From the NCBI GenBank assembly GCA_023055425.1, contig JALGPY010000001.1, positions 135,247,368 to 135,311,367 on the forward strand: a stretch of 64,000 nt of DNA, read 5' to 3'. The DNA is from Linanthus parryae. Lineage: Eukaryota > Streptophyta > Magnoliopsida > Ericales > Polemoniaceae. The position numbers were made by a program, and so were the translations under genes. This document shows, in pieces, positions 11,884 through 22,605 of this stretch; the first letter of the stretch is position 1, and the number at the start of each line of letters is the position of its first letter. Below the pieces are notes generated by a model. That model saw only the letters and a program-made list of their open reading frames with translations. It did no database searches and had not been told where the DNA came from.

Positions 11884-12698
11884 GTGATGAGGTGGAAAAA
11901 AGTCTTACGAATTAAATATGATACTGTTTTCCACTCAAAACATCTCCTGCAAAAATCAAACTTCATGGGCTCAGTTTCGGAAAGAATCCAGACTTTAGCG
12001 AGTTTAAAGGGAGAATATTTGACCAAGTATTGTGTAATTTTGAGGGGCATTTGGCAAGGCACGAACATGAAGATATTCAAGAGCCAAATAGTTGATGCAG
12101 ACCAAATAAAGCAACTAATTCAAAGGAAGATGGTAGATAAATAACTTCGCAAAGGACAAGCACTCACTTTGGATATAAAGGAGCCGAAGATTTTGAAGAG
12201 GCACAACGATGAACTTATACTTCAATTTGACGGAGTATGGGAAGTTTCCACGGGAAGAGCTACTGCCGGCGTCGTTCTCCGGTCTAGATCTGAGAAGTGC
12301 TTCATGGCCGGCGCTTTTCACTCCCCTAGAAGCGAAAGCGCCCAACAATAAGAAATCTATTCCTGTTTGCACGCCCACAAAGTAGGCCTCCCGTGGCCTA
12401 ACTGGCGAATCTACTGGTGGGAGACTCAACTCAAGTCATTGAAGACCTGAAGGAGGCAAAATATGGTAGAATAAAGAGAGAAAATGGGGAGATGAATGCT
12501 CTGATGGAGGAAGCATTACAACTATTAAGTCAATACTCTCTGATCGATGTAGACGTGTGGGGAAGAGAGTTTAATTCGGTAGCACACAGGTTGACAAGAC
12601 ACGTCCCCCAAGATGATACTGAATGTATCTGGTCTAATAGTTTCCTTAGTTGGCTCCTTAAATGCCTAGACAAAGATGTATTTACTAAGCTAAGCTAG
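11884..12698 (+). pseudogene. RNase H-like (RVT_3 type) remnant, antisense to H
   Basis: The plus strand encodes pieces of the RNase H-like domain found at the C-terminus of plant LINE ORF2 and related proteins. Visible are a linker with GIWQGTN (about 12047-12067), FDGVWEVSTGRATAGVVLRS (about 12226-12285) with the first acidic residue, a stop at 12349-12351 where the family has an acidic residue nearby, a frameshift around 12403-12416, then GDSTQVIEDLKEA with the second Asp and REFNSVAHRLTRHV near the end. The family role is cleavage of RNA in RNA-DNA hybrids; this copy is broken. It is oriented opposite to H, so it is either a LINE fragment inserted into H or captured sequence. No poly(A) tail or target duplication was found. 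Confidence 0.6.
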
Positions 12699-12794
12699 GC
12701 TCTTTCCGTTGAAATACCACAAGTTTTCTCCAAAATAAGTGTTCTTATTATTTGGCCAACTAACAACCTTCCTATGGGCCGATTATTTAGTCGC
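12699..12794. other. Interior of H before the Athila insertion
   Basis: Contains one copy of the GGCCAACTAACAACC...GGCCGATTATTTAGTCGCATAAA unit described for 11260-11400. No coding potential is seen. Confidence 0.4.
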
Positions 12795-12799
12795 ATAAA
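12795..12799. repeat. Target-site duplication of T, left copy
   Basis: ATAAA; the right copy is at 26547-26551. The short AT-rich motif has some chance of coincidence, but both LTR ends coincide with it exactly. Confidence 0.85.
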
Positions 12800-14399
12800 T
12801 GATAACTCCACATTAGGAGTTATATTGTTTATGATCCATGACCGTTTTGCGAGCGTTTTGATGTATTTATGTGAGAAATTGACCAAATCCGGGTTGTATT
12901 GAGCATACTTGAGTTATTGAGCTTTATTTCATAATCCGGGCGTTTTTTGTATGATTTATACATTGTTTATCGCTTGTGATCTTCAAGTATGTTTTCGTTT
13001 TGTGTATTTCAGGAACCGGGAGCTTGGAGCGATGATTTTGGAGCGGAAACGAACTTCGGAACACAAGCTAGCTCAAGGATATGCTCGGGAATGAAGAGGA
13101 GAAAAGAAGACGTTAAAACGAAGAAAAGTTGGAAAAGTCACACAGGACCAGCCTGCACTCTTTTCGATGCCCAGGAAAATCTGCAAGGAATTTTGAAGCA
13201 AGGATTGCGGAATTGGAAAGTAGACATCCGTAGCTTTCCAACGGTATATGGTAGGCCCGAAGACGAGTCCGTATGAGGGAGAAACAGCCCGCGCAAAATC
13301 AGCAAAGAATTCTGCCCGGGAATTACAAAGTAGAGGGGCTGAAGTGCAATTTCGGCATATTTTCATTAAAAAACGTGCCCAGCTGGTAGAAAACGGGGAG
13401 AACGACCTAAGAGACAGATATTCACGCATCTTTGAAGACTTTGGAGCTAGGGAAGAAGGAGAACAAGCTTGGAGCAAGGATCATCAATTACATTGAAGAT
13501 TTTAGCGTTTGATCATCTTTTCTTCTTCTATTCTTCATAACTTCATTATTTTGGATATGTTGAACCATATTATGTCTAGCTAAACTTCTTAAAGCTAGGT
13601 GATTGATGGAAAACTAGGGTTTGTTGGATTATTTTCCGGATTTTGGACATGATACATGCGTTTGCTTAAAGTTTATGAATGTTCTAGTTATCCTACATAT
13701 TCTTGTACTTCATTCTTAGTATTCTTGGCTTGATCACCCTTAGGATACTAGTCGTTGAGATTGTTGCACGAAAGTGAACTTTTCGATACATGTTAAAGAA
13801 TATTGTAGGTAATCTTGTAGTTTCTTGAGACCGAGAGGAGATAGAAACTTGATTAATCGTGTGAGGGTAGTTTCAATTGATTTTTGTTAGAACTTAGTGA
13901 ATTCGGTGGACCGATAGGACCCGGTGAACAAGCCTAACAAATCAATTAGATTGTAGTAGTAGACGGAGGTGGACCGAGAGGACCCGAAATCTATTACTTA
14001 CACAAATTCACGTGAGATCGAGAGAAGATCGTGATGAGCATTACCCGATATAACTAGAACGTGAGTAGAGTGTTTCATGCATAATTCCGGAAATCGTTAA
14101 CAACCCTAGGGACATCAATTACCTAGTTCTTTCTCATTAATCGTAGTCAATCTCAAGTTATTTTTGTTTAAAGTGAAAATTCTCTATTTAGTTACTTGTC
14201 ATTTAATTTTAGTCGCTTGTTGTGGGCGACAATTTTATAAAATTCAAACCCTTCTTACTGGTTACATAGATATCTCATAATTACTTTCTAGTTAACTAAT
14301 AATCGTAAATTCCCTTGGGTTCGATACTCGGAGTCGTAAAATACTCCACATACTACTTGACCGTATACTTGCGTTTAAGCGCGTAAAGAATTCGCGTCA
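12800..14399 (+). repeat. 5' LTR of T (1600 bp)
   Basis: Begins TGATAACTCCACATTAGG and ends GAATTCGCGTCA. Nearly identical to 24939-26546; the largest difference seen is a 6-bp insertion in the right copy near 26325. Frames inside (for example 12989-13276) occur in both LTRs and are not genes. Confidence 0.95.
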
Positions 14400-14405
14400 A
14401 GTTTT

Positions 14406-14422
14406 TGGCGCCGTTGCCGGGA
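14406..14422 (+). other. Primer binding site of T (tRNA-Asp type)
   Basis: TGGCGCCGTTGCCGGGA. From memory this complements the 3' end of plant tRNA-Asp(GUC) except for the last base. It lies 7 bases after the LTR, as in Athila/Tat elements. Confidence 0.8.
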
Positions 14423-14540
14423 CTTTAACGGTTTATTACTTTAGCAGAAATTGATTTAGGATATCTCGTTTACTTTATTTGTTTAATTAGCTATTTGTTT
14501 TCTCACTTGTATTTGATTATACTTTTCAGGTCGTCAGTGT

Positions 14541-16315
14541 ATGCCCAGGATCCCTAGAGAACTTGCGCCCCCACTTGAAGACCCGGAACAGTTATTCAGA
14601 GATCAGAGGAGAAGACAGAAACAGAGCAAGATGGGTGATCAATTGACCTACGCGCAACTCAATGAGAAAATGGAAGAGTTGGCGAAACAGTTGAATGATC
14701 GCAACACTCAGACACCATACAACAAGTCTGGGCAGGCTATTGTGGAGAAATTTCAGACGTCCACGTATGGACACAATCCGGCAATTGTAGTGCCAGACAT
14801 ACAGGCTGAGCATTTTGATCTCAAGCCAGCTACGATCCAGACAGTCACCAATCAGTTCCAGTTTTATGGGAACAAGGATGAGGATCCCAACGATTTCATT
14901 GGGAAGTTCAATGCGTATATCAAGACTGTGAAGTATAAGAACGTGACTCCTGAGGCATTGAAACTATTCTATTTCCCTATTGTTTGAAAGGTGCAGCTGA
15001 GAAGTGGCTTGAGTCGAGAGCTCCAGATTCAATCACTACATGGGCTCAATGTGTGGATGAATTCATGGCAAAGTTTTACCCAGTTCAGCGGGTTATTCAG
15101 TTACAAGGTGATATCCTTGGCTTTCAGCATCAGGCCCATGAGACTGTGGTAGAGGGGTGGGATAGATTTATGCATTTGATCAGGAAGTGCCCAAATCACG
15201 ATTTTGGGGACTACAAAATTTTGCAGGTCTTCTACCATGGCTTAGAACGCCATAACCAGGAGTTAGTTAACAGGGAAGCTGGAGGAAATTTCATGTATTC
15301 AGTTGACAAAGAGGGAGCATTTGCACTTATGAAACAGCTAGCCAAGCAGGATACACAGTTTTATGATTCTAGAAGACTTTCGGCATTGCCTGAGGCGAAA
15401 GACAATGAGTGGAAGGATGGGATCAGCAAGATGGTGTCAGACTTGGCCAAGCATGTTTATAAGGACAAGGAGACAGTAGCAAGTGTTGAGGAGCCAGAAT
15501 ATGATGCAGCAATGGCACACATGGCAAATGAGGATTTGAACTATGTGGGGGCACACGGACAGAGGCAGAACTGGAATCAAGGGAACTACAGGCCAGGCAC
15601 TAGAGATCATCCAGGATTCAGGTATGGGGATCAGTCTGGAGCGACATATGCACCGGGGTTCCAGCATAGGCCACAGGTTTCGGAGGCTCCACCAGCAGCT
15701 GATGCAGCACCAAGTTCAGACATCTCTGTGTTGACAAAGGCATTGGCACAGTTGAGTGAAAACATGAATACTATGACCACCAATGTGAACAATATGTCCA
15801 CGCAGGTTACTGCTGTGTCTGCGGATTTACAGGCTACGAAGACTTCTCTTCGTTCTCTTGAGGTACAGGTGGGTCAGATTGCTACTCAGCTCTCATCTAG
15901 AGCTCCAGGTTCTTTGCCTTCCAACACGGAAGAAAAAGCTCGTCAAATCAATGCAATCACTACTCGAAGCGGGGTTGCATTGAAAGATCCGCCATATCCC
16001 ACTCATGCTAGAGCTGATGCTTCTAAGGCTAAAGAGCATGAGATATTTGATGATGATACTAATGTCGTGATCCCCCAATCAAAGGGCGCGACGGATGAGG
16101 AGGCGGTGAAAGACAAGGATGAGGTACGTATTGATACTACTATTTCTAAGGCAGTTCCATATCCGTTGAGAACGAGAAAGAGGGATGATTCTAGAGATTT
16201 TCAGAGGTTTATTGATATATTCAAGAAGGTGGAGATTAACATTCCTTTTGCAGAGGCTATCTCTAAAATGCCTACATATGCCAAGTTTCTCAAGGATATT
16301 CTTTCAGGAAGCTAG
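14541..16315 (+). pseudogene. Athila-type gag of T, frameshifted
   Basis: Gag of the Ty3/Gypsy Athila branch, which builds the particle. The start ATG is at 14541 after a 118-bp spacer. The first frame ends at 14985-14987, and the protein continues in another frame from about 14984 with MKGAAEKWLESR, the conserved motif of plant Gypsy gag (retrotrans_gag), so a single-step frameshift lies near 14975-14984. Further landmarks are FMAKFYP, ETVVEGWDRF and FYHGLERHNQELVN. A C-terminal stretch (about 15720-15900) is rich in Thr, Asn and Ser with coiled-coil-like heptads. No CCHC knuckle is visible. The frame runs to a stop at 16313-16315, which is created by the protease deletion described for pol. 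Confidence 0.88.
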
Positions 16316-19300
16316 GTGTGGGGGAGCCTCGTCCCACCCGAGTTACCTTGCAGATGGCTGACGGGTCGATCCCTAGAGCATATGGGGTGATTGACGACAT
16401 TTTGGTCAAGGTTGGTACTCTTATATTTCCTGCAGATTTTGTCATCTTAGACATAGAGGTTGGCGAAGTACCTCTCATTCTTGGCAGGCCCTTCCTAGCT
16501 ACAGGGGAGGCTATTATTCATGTGAAGAGTGGAAAGCTATCTATGCAGATCAATGATGAAAAAGTGGTATTTGATGTGTTCAAGGCAATGAAAATGCCTT
16601 CATGTTATAACTATGAAGATTGCTTTAGCGTAGAGATCTTTGATGATGATATGGGAGATGAGGAAGCTAAATTGATGTGGGAGGAAATTGATGGAATGTA
16701 CAAGGATGAAGATCAGAGCCCTCCCATGGATTTGTGTCACATGAGCAGCTGGACCAAGCTGGATTTATATGAGCAAGGGGAGCAGAAGTTAGCTCTTGTT
16801 CCTTCACTCAAGTCACCACCCGTGCTTGAGTTGAAGCCATTGCCTAGCCATCTCAGGTATGCTTTTCTTGGTGTTGATAACACATTGCCCGTAATTGTTT
16901 CTTCTGTTTTATCTCAGGCACAGGAGGAGCAGCTTTTGGATGTGCTAAGGAAGCATAAGGGAGCAATTGGATGGACTATCGCAGATATAAAGGGGATCAG
17001 CCCCGTCTATTGCCAGCACAAGATCCGGGTAGAAGAAGGAAAGAAGCCAGTGATCCAAGCACAGCGGAGATTGAATCCGCATATGAAAGAAGTGGTGAGA
17101 AAAGAGGTCATGAAGTGGCTAGAGGCTGGTATTATTTTTCCGATCTCAGACAGCACTTGGACTAGCCCGGTCCAGTGTGTGCCTAAGAAAGGAGGAATGA
17201 CTGTGGTAGAGAACGACAAGCATGAGCAGATTGCTCAACGGACAGTTACTGGATGGCGTGTATGCATGGATTACAGGAAGCTGAATGAAGCCACGCTCAA
17301 GGATCACTTTCCGTTGCCGTTTATTGATCAGATGCTTGATCGTTTGGCTCATCACGAGTACTACTGCTTCCTTCCTGGATGGTTATTCAGGCTACAACCA
17401 GATAGCCATTGCTCCAGAAGACCAGGAGAAGACGACCTTTACATGTCCCTATGGCACATTTGCGTTCCGCCGCATGCCATTTGGATTATGTAATGCACCG
17501 GCTACTTTCCAGCGGTGTATGATGGCCATCTTCTCGGACATGATTGAGAAGCATTTAGAGGTTTTCATGGACGACTTCTCCTTATTTGGTGACAGTTTTG
17601 AGGACTGTCTACATCATCTCGACCGTGTCTTGGTTCGTTGTGAGGACACTAATCTCGTGCTGAATTGGGAGAAGTGCCACTTCATGGTCACAGAGGGGAT
17701 AGTTCTTGGTCACAAGATTTCACGCAGAGGTTTGGAGGTTGATCAAGCGAAGGTAGAGACAATCAAGCAACTCCCTTATCCGACTTCAGTGAAGGGGGTC
17801 AGAAGCTTCTTGGGACATGCAGGTTTCTATCGCAGGTTTATCAAGGACTTCTCGAAGATCTGCAAACCTTTGTGTGAGTTGCTAGGGAAAGATGTCCCGT
17901 TTGTGTTTGATGAAGCGTGCAAGAAAGCCTTCGACTTTTTGAAGGAACAGCTCACCTCTGCTCCTATCATCACAACTCCGGATTGGAGTTTGCCATTTGA
18001 GCTCATGTGCGATGCCAGTGATTTCGCCATTGGAGCAGTATTGGGGAAAAAGGAAGGAAAAGATATGCCATGTTATTTATTATGCTAGTAGAGTTCTTAA
18101 TGAGGCTCAACTAAACTATGGCACTACTGAGAAGGAGCTTTTAGCTGTGATTTTTGCTCTTGACAAATTCCGGCCTTATCTTGTGGGATCGAAAGTGATT
18201 GTCTTTACAGATCATTCAGCGCTGAAATATCTTCTTGATAAGAAGGATGCCAAGCCAAGATTGTTGCGGTGGGTTCTTTTGATGCAGGAATTTGATGTTG
18301 AAATCCGCGACTAGAAGGGTGTTGAGAATGTGGTAGCGGACCACCTCTCAAGACTCGAGAATGGAACGGTAGAGAAGGTGCCGATTCAAGAGAACTTTCC
18401 GGACGAGAGCTTGATGTCTTTGGGGGATACTGAGCCTTGGTATTGGGAAATTGCTAACTATCTCACCAATGGGAAGATTCCGGAAGAGTGGACAGTGCAG
18501 CAGAAGAAGCGGTTCTTATATGTGGTGAAGCAGTACTTTTGAGAGGATCCATATCTATTCAAGATGGGAGCTGACAACATCATTCGGAAGTGTGTGCCTA
18601 CTCATGAGATCTATGATGTGATCAAGCAATGTCATGCAGCGCCTAGTGGAGGCCATTTTAGCGGTCCTCGCACCGCCATGAAGGTACTACAATCTGGTTT
18701 CTTTTGGCCTACTATATTTAAAGATTGTCATGATTGGGTTGCAGGATGTGATAGTTGCCAAAGAACGGGTAACATCTCCAAGCGAGATGAGATGCCAATG
18801 TATGAATGGCTTGAGGTGGAGCCATTCGATGTTTGGGGCATAGACTTCATGGGTTCGTTCCCTCCTTCGTATGGTAATCTCTACATTCTCCTTGCTGTTG
18901 ATTATGTGACGAAATGGGTTGAAGCAATTGCATGCCCCAAGAATGATGCAGCGACGGTAGAGAAGTTTCTGAAGAAGCATATATTTACTCGGTTTGGCAC
19001 ACCAAGGGCAATGGTGAGCGATGAAGGTTCACACTTCATAAACCGAGTGTTTGCCAGAGTCTTGAAGACGTACGGGGTGTCTGTCCATAAGGTTTCCCTA
19101 CCTTATCACCCCCAAACTAATGGGCAAGCTGAAGTTTTGAACAGGGAGATTAAGGGGATTCTTCAGAAAACCGTTAACACCGGACGCAAGGATTGGGCTG
19201 TGAAGCTAGATGATGCATTGTGGGCATACCGTACTGCATGGAAGACGCCTTTGAACATGTCTCCGTTCCAGCTTGTCTTCGGTAAGGCATGTCACCTTCC

Positions 19301-19727
19301 CGTTGAGTTAGAGCACAAGGTTTATTGGGCGATCAAGCGGTTGAACATGGATCCCGAGTTAGCAGGACAAGCAAGGAAGATGAAGCTTCTTGAACTTGAG
19401 GAATGGAGATTACAAGCCTATGATAGTTCCCGGATTTACAAGGAAAAGACAAAGAGATGGCACGACAGTCGTCTCAAACCGAAGGAACTTCGTGTGGGAC
19501 AGAAGGTTTTGCTATTCAACTCACGCTTGAAGCTCTTTCCGGGAAAGCTTCGTTCGAGATGGTCCGGGCCGTTCCGGATCCACCAAATCTATCCTTGGGG
19601 TGCGGTTGAGTTAGAAGATCCACATACGAATGAGTGTTTCCGCGTCAACGGAAGCAGAGTGAAACTGTACTTGGAATCCGCGCCAATTCCGGCCAAAGTG
19701 GATGTTATCTACTTTGACGAGTCGTGA
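16316..19727 (+). pseudogene. Athila-type pol of T (PR fragment, RT, RNase H, integrase)
   Basis: Aspartic protease remains only as its C-terminal half (LGRPFLATG at about 16480-16506). The stretch carrying the catalytic Asp is deleted at the junction with gag near 16310. Reverse transcriptase follows (MDYRKLNEAT, RRMPFGLCNAPATFQ), with a catalytic FMDD box near 17565-17576. A tandem TTCC duplication (17368-17375) breaks the frame just before the FLDGYSGYNQI motif. RNase H ([40 protein letters not shown]) has a frameshift at about 18045-18060. Stops follow at 18312-18314 and 18540-18542. Integrase (18564-19727) is open: an HHCC zinc finger, then the catalytic triad in [14 protein letters not shown] and [12 protein letters not shown], ending before a C-terminal RWSGPF module. 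Four separate lesions besides the deletion mean no functional polyprotein. Confidence 0.93.
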
Positions 19728-20156
19728 TCTTATTGAGGTAACTGGGTCGGGCCGTCGACCGTAAATTACAAAGCGCTTGTTGGGAGGCAACCCAACGTAT
19801 TTTATGCATTAGTGTAGAGATTGTGTTTTAAATACTGTTGTGTGCGTTTTTAATTCCGTTTTGTTATCTGAGAGGTGAGAGAGCGAGAATTTGACATTTA
19901 AATTGAGTCTCCGCAGGATTACAGGTTATTACGCGATTCGGACTCCCCTTCTTGATGTGCGTAGACTCGCATGGAAATGCGCGCATCGGAGTTCGAACGT
20001 AAAAGAAAGGCGGAATTTGAACGGGAAAGATGTGATCACGAGAGATTTCCGAGGATTTTGGAAAGCGTGTCGCGAAAAAATGGGCTCAAGAACAAAAAGG
20101 GGAACGAGTAATGCAAAGCTAAGGACCCTCGAAGATCAAGCAAAGGAAACGGATCG

Positions 20157-20187
<31 letters not shown>

Positions 20188-21225
20188 CAGGGGTGTTCGT
20201 GCGAACACCCCTTGTGTTCGCAGGAACAGCCAAGCTCAAAATGTCTCTGCCCGAAACTAAGAACAAGAAAATTTGTTCACAGGAACAGTGTTCGTGCGAA
20301 CATGTTTTTTGTTCGCACGAACAGGGGTAAAAATGACAATTCGAAAGGTTTTGAGGGTGAAAAAGGAAAATTCAGGCAAAATTTTGATGTAGATTGGGCA
20401 AACAGAGGGGTTCTTCACCCTCTATCTCTCTGCAACCCGATCGAAACAGGACCCTCCATCTCTCTGCAACTCCGGCGAACCCAGCGGCTTCACCCTCCGG
20501 TGACCTCTCTCTCACACCGGCGACTCTTCTCACTCCGGCGAACCCGCAGCAAACACCCCCGATAGCTTTCACGCCGCCACCATCTCTCTCTCCGTCGAGT
20601 TTAAGCCGCCCCAGTTTGTGGTTTGCCGTCGCGGTTTCAGGCCGCCTGTAACTCCGGCGGCGAGCTCTTCACGCCGTTTCTTCATCCGGCGAACCCAGAA
20701 AACCCTCCCCGAACCCGCAGCAGAAGACTTCTCCCCTCCCGACGGGTTTCAAGCAAACCCACACATCCTCTCTTCCCTTCAAACTCTGGCGGTGTAGGGG
20801 TGTTTTGCGGCGTCTAAACAAGCCTCTAACACCAATCCTTGGTGTTGAGGCCAATTGAAGTCAAATTTTCAGAATTGGGGAAGAAGAACACACCTAGGGT
20901 TCTTCGGAAAAAAATTGTCAAATTGAAGAGGAAAGAGATCGATTCAACTCTCGCGACGAAGGAAGAATTGACGGGGATAACAAGGAGAGGCTAGGAGCAT
21001 CGTTCAATTGGAGTAATTCAACAAAAGAATTCGGCGCCCAAAATTGGATTCTTGTTGGAAAATTCTGCGTATTTTTTTCGTCGGTACTCCTTAACTCTCT
21101 CTTTATTTCCGCATTATTCTCTTTGCTTTATTTGTTGAATTGGAACATTGAATTGGATTGTTGCGTTGAATTGTTAAGATTGAATTTGTGAATTGCTAGT
21201 CGTGAATTTGCATTATTTGAGTTTA
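19728..21225 (+). other. Noncoding block between pol and third ORF of T
   Basis: Holds an A-run (about 20158-20179), a cluster of five GTTCG...GAAC inverted repeats (20195-20322) and a pyrimidine-rich, CCGGCGAACCC-repeating stretch (20400-20800). The frames at 19891-20565 and 20394-20651 are low-complexity Pro/Ser/Thr translations that overlap in different frames, so I do not call them genes. The stretch may act as leader for a spliced or subgenomic RNA of the third ORF; that is inference. Confidence 0.5.
20195..20322 (+). repeat. Cluster of five 12-bp GTTCG/CGAAC inverted repeats
   Basis: Units at 20195-20206 (GTTCGTGCGAAC), 20216-20227 (GTTCGCAGGAAC), 20275-20286 (GTTCACAGGAAC), 20290-20301 (GTTCGTGCGAAC) and 20311-20322 (GTTCGCACGAAC). 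The first is extended to nine paired bases per arm (GGGTGTTCG/CGAACACCC). Each is a near-perfect palindrome, so each could bind a dimeric protein or fold as a short RNA hairpin. Confidence 0.8.
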
Positions 21226-22605
21226 ATGTCGAAAAGAAAAGCCGCTACTTTTGAAGACCCTATCTTTCACCCCGTTAGGAGAGTAGGGCCATCGAACGTA
21301 GATGACATGATAGTCGAGGACCCACCTATCGTACCACCCGAAGAGCCCGAGTATGTGGTGCCGGACTCTCCGCCACATCACATACTCCGCAAACCCATGC
21401 CCCCTAAGCCCCGTTTGAGAAAGGGTAGGTCGGATAAACGGCTCAAGATAGCCAACACAAATGTGTCGCCAACTAATTATTGCACATATCGGTTCGTGAG
21501 TTTTCAAGCTCATGTTGCGTCGTTTCGCGACCGATACCTTAAGCTAAGAGGTGCGGCCGAGAAACCCTACCCCAAAGACGAAGATAAACTCATGCCTACC
21601 GAACTAATAGCCATTCATGAACGTGAGCGGTTACATAAGTGGTTTGAGTTGTGTGAACCGTCTAGTTCTCAAGTTGCAAGGGAGATTTACGTTAATCTCC
21701 GGTTCGGGGAAGAGGGGGAGAGCAAGGACGATAGGATGGTGTATTGTCGGGGAACTTGGGTGCGGATAACACCGGAGATCATTCGCAAAGCCCTTAAATT
21801 TACAGAGTTAGACCCCAATACCCCTTGTGCGTTACACGACATGCTTAGGCGACCTGATGTAGTCCCTATGGTCAATGCCTTTTGTTTTCCGGGTGAGGGG
21901 GCGGATCCTTGGGAAAAGTCGAAAGCCGAGGTGACGGGGTGGACGGTGAAGAAGAAGTGTCTACTCCCTCGTGCTAGGTGGGTTTGTGAGATGATAGAGA
22001 ATTGGGTCTTAGGCATCACACCGAACCCCCGATTCACATTCCGTCATTGTTGCATGTCCATGTGTGTTTGGTTAGGTCAGCGGGTTGAAATTCCTCGCAT
22101 GATTTGGCTAAACATCATGGCACGCAAATCAGAGGGAAATAGGATGGCCCCGGGTCACACATGTTTGTTGACCAAATTGGCTCGCGACGCGGGGGTAGAC
22201 GTAGGGGTGAGAAATTTCATGCCACCCACTAAACGCGAGTGGTCGAAGTATTTGCAACCCTCTAGGGCGTCTAGGTCTAGGAAGGGTAAGGAAAAGGTAA
22301 GTGAGTCTTCGAGCACCGACACACTTTTGCAGAGCATGCATAAGATGATGTTAGAGTCTAAGGCGGAGAATACGAGGCGGTTTGCTCATGACCGAAGCAG
22401 CCGAAAGAAGTTAGGAGCCTCCGTAGAGACTCTAGTGAAGTGGGTAGCTCAAATGGCTCATAAGAGCAATGTGGACCTAGACCCTAGCCCTGACAGTGAG
22501 CACTTGTGGTACGAGTCGAGCGATTTCGATGAGGCCGGTTCGGCAGACGAGGAGCTTGGTTCGGCAGACGAGGGGTCTGAGGATCAGGGTTGCGAGTCCG
22601 AGTAG
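21226..22605 (+). CDS. Third ORF of T, Athila 'plant transposon protein' type
   Basis: Intact 459-codon frame. An upstream ATG at 21193 is in frame, but MSKRKAA at 21226 is the better start because the upstream ten residues look untranslated. The N-terminus is basic and Pro-rich (MSKRK; PPKPRLRKGRSDKR at about 60-73, a plausible nuclear localisation signal). The central part (about 85-340) contains FVSFQAHVASFRDRYLKLR, EIYVNLRF, YCRGTWVRITPEIIRKAL and DMLRRPDVVPMVNAFC, the pattern of the domain Pfam calls putative plant transposon protein (Transposase_32), as I remember it. The C-terminus is Ser-rich then acidic with a GSADE repeat. It sits where other Athila elements have an env-like ORF, but no signal peptide or transmembrane helix is evident, so an envelope role is unsupported. 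Function unknown. It is the only long intact ORF in T. Confidence 0.75.
   Translation: MSKRKAATFEDPIFHPVRRVGPSNVDDMIVEDPPIVPPEEPEYVVPDSPPHHILRKPMPPKPRLRKGRSDKRLKIANTNVSPTNYCTYRFVSFQAHVASFRDRYLKLRGAAEKPYPKDEDKLMPTELIAIHERERLHKWFELCEPSSSQVAREIYVNLRFGEEGESKDDRMVYCRGTWVRITPEIIRKALKFTELDPNTPCALHDMLRRPDVVPMVNAFCFPGEGADPWEKSKAEVTGWTVKKKCLLPRARWVCEMIENWVLGITPNPRFTFRHCCMSMCVWLGQRVEIPRMIWLNIMARKSEGNRMAPGHTCLLTKLARDAGVDVGVRNFMPPTKREWSKYLQPSRASRSRKGKEKVSESSSTDTLLQSMHKMMLESKAENTRRFAHDRSSRKKLGASVETLVKWVAQMAHKSNVDLDPSPDSEHLWYESSDFDEAGSADEELGSADEGSEDQGCESE

Noticed and set aside
12989..13496. Frames inside the 5' LTR of T
   Set aside because: They recur in the 3' LTR (25128-25680) as part of the repeat, overlap in both strands and have no known motif.
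20394..20817. Pro/Ser-rich frames between pol and third ORF of T
   Set aside because: Overlapping frames on both strands are open because of CCGGCGAACCC repeats and pyrimidine-rich composition; no domain recognised.
21226..22605. Envelope gene (endogenous retrovirus-like)
   Set aside because: The position matches env-like ORFs of Athila elements, but no signal peptide, transmembrane helix or glycoprotein features are visible.
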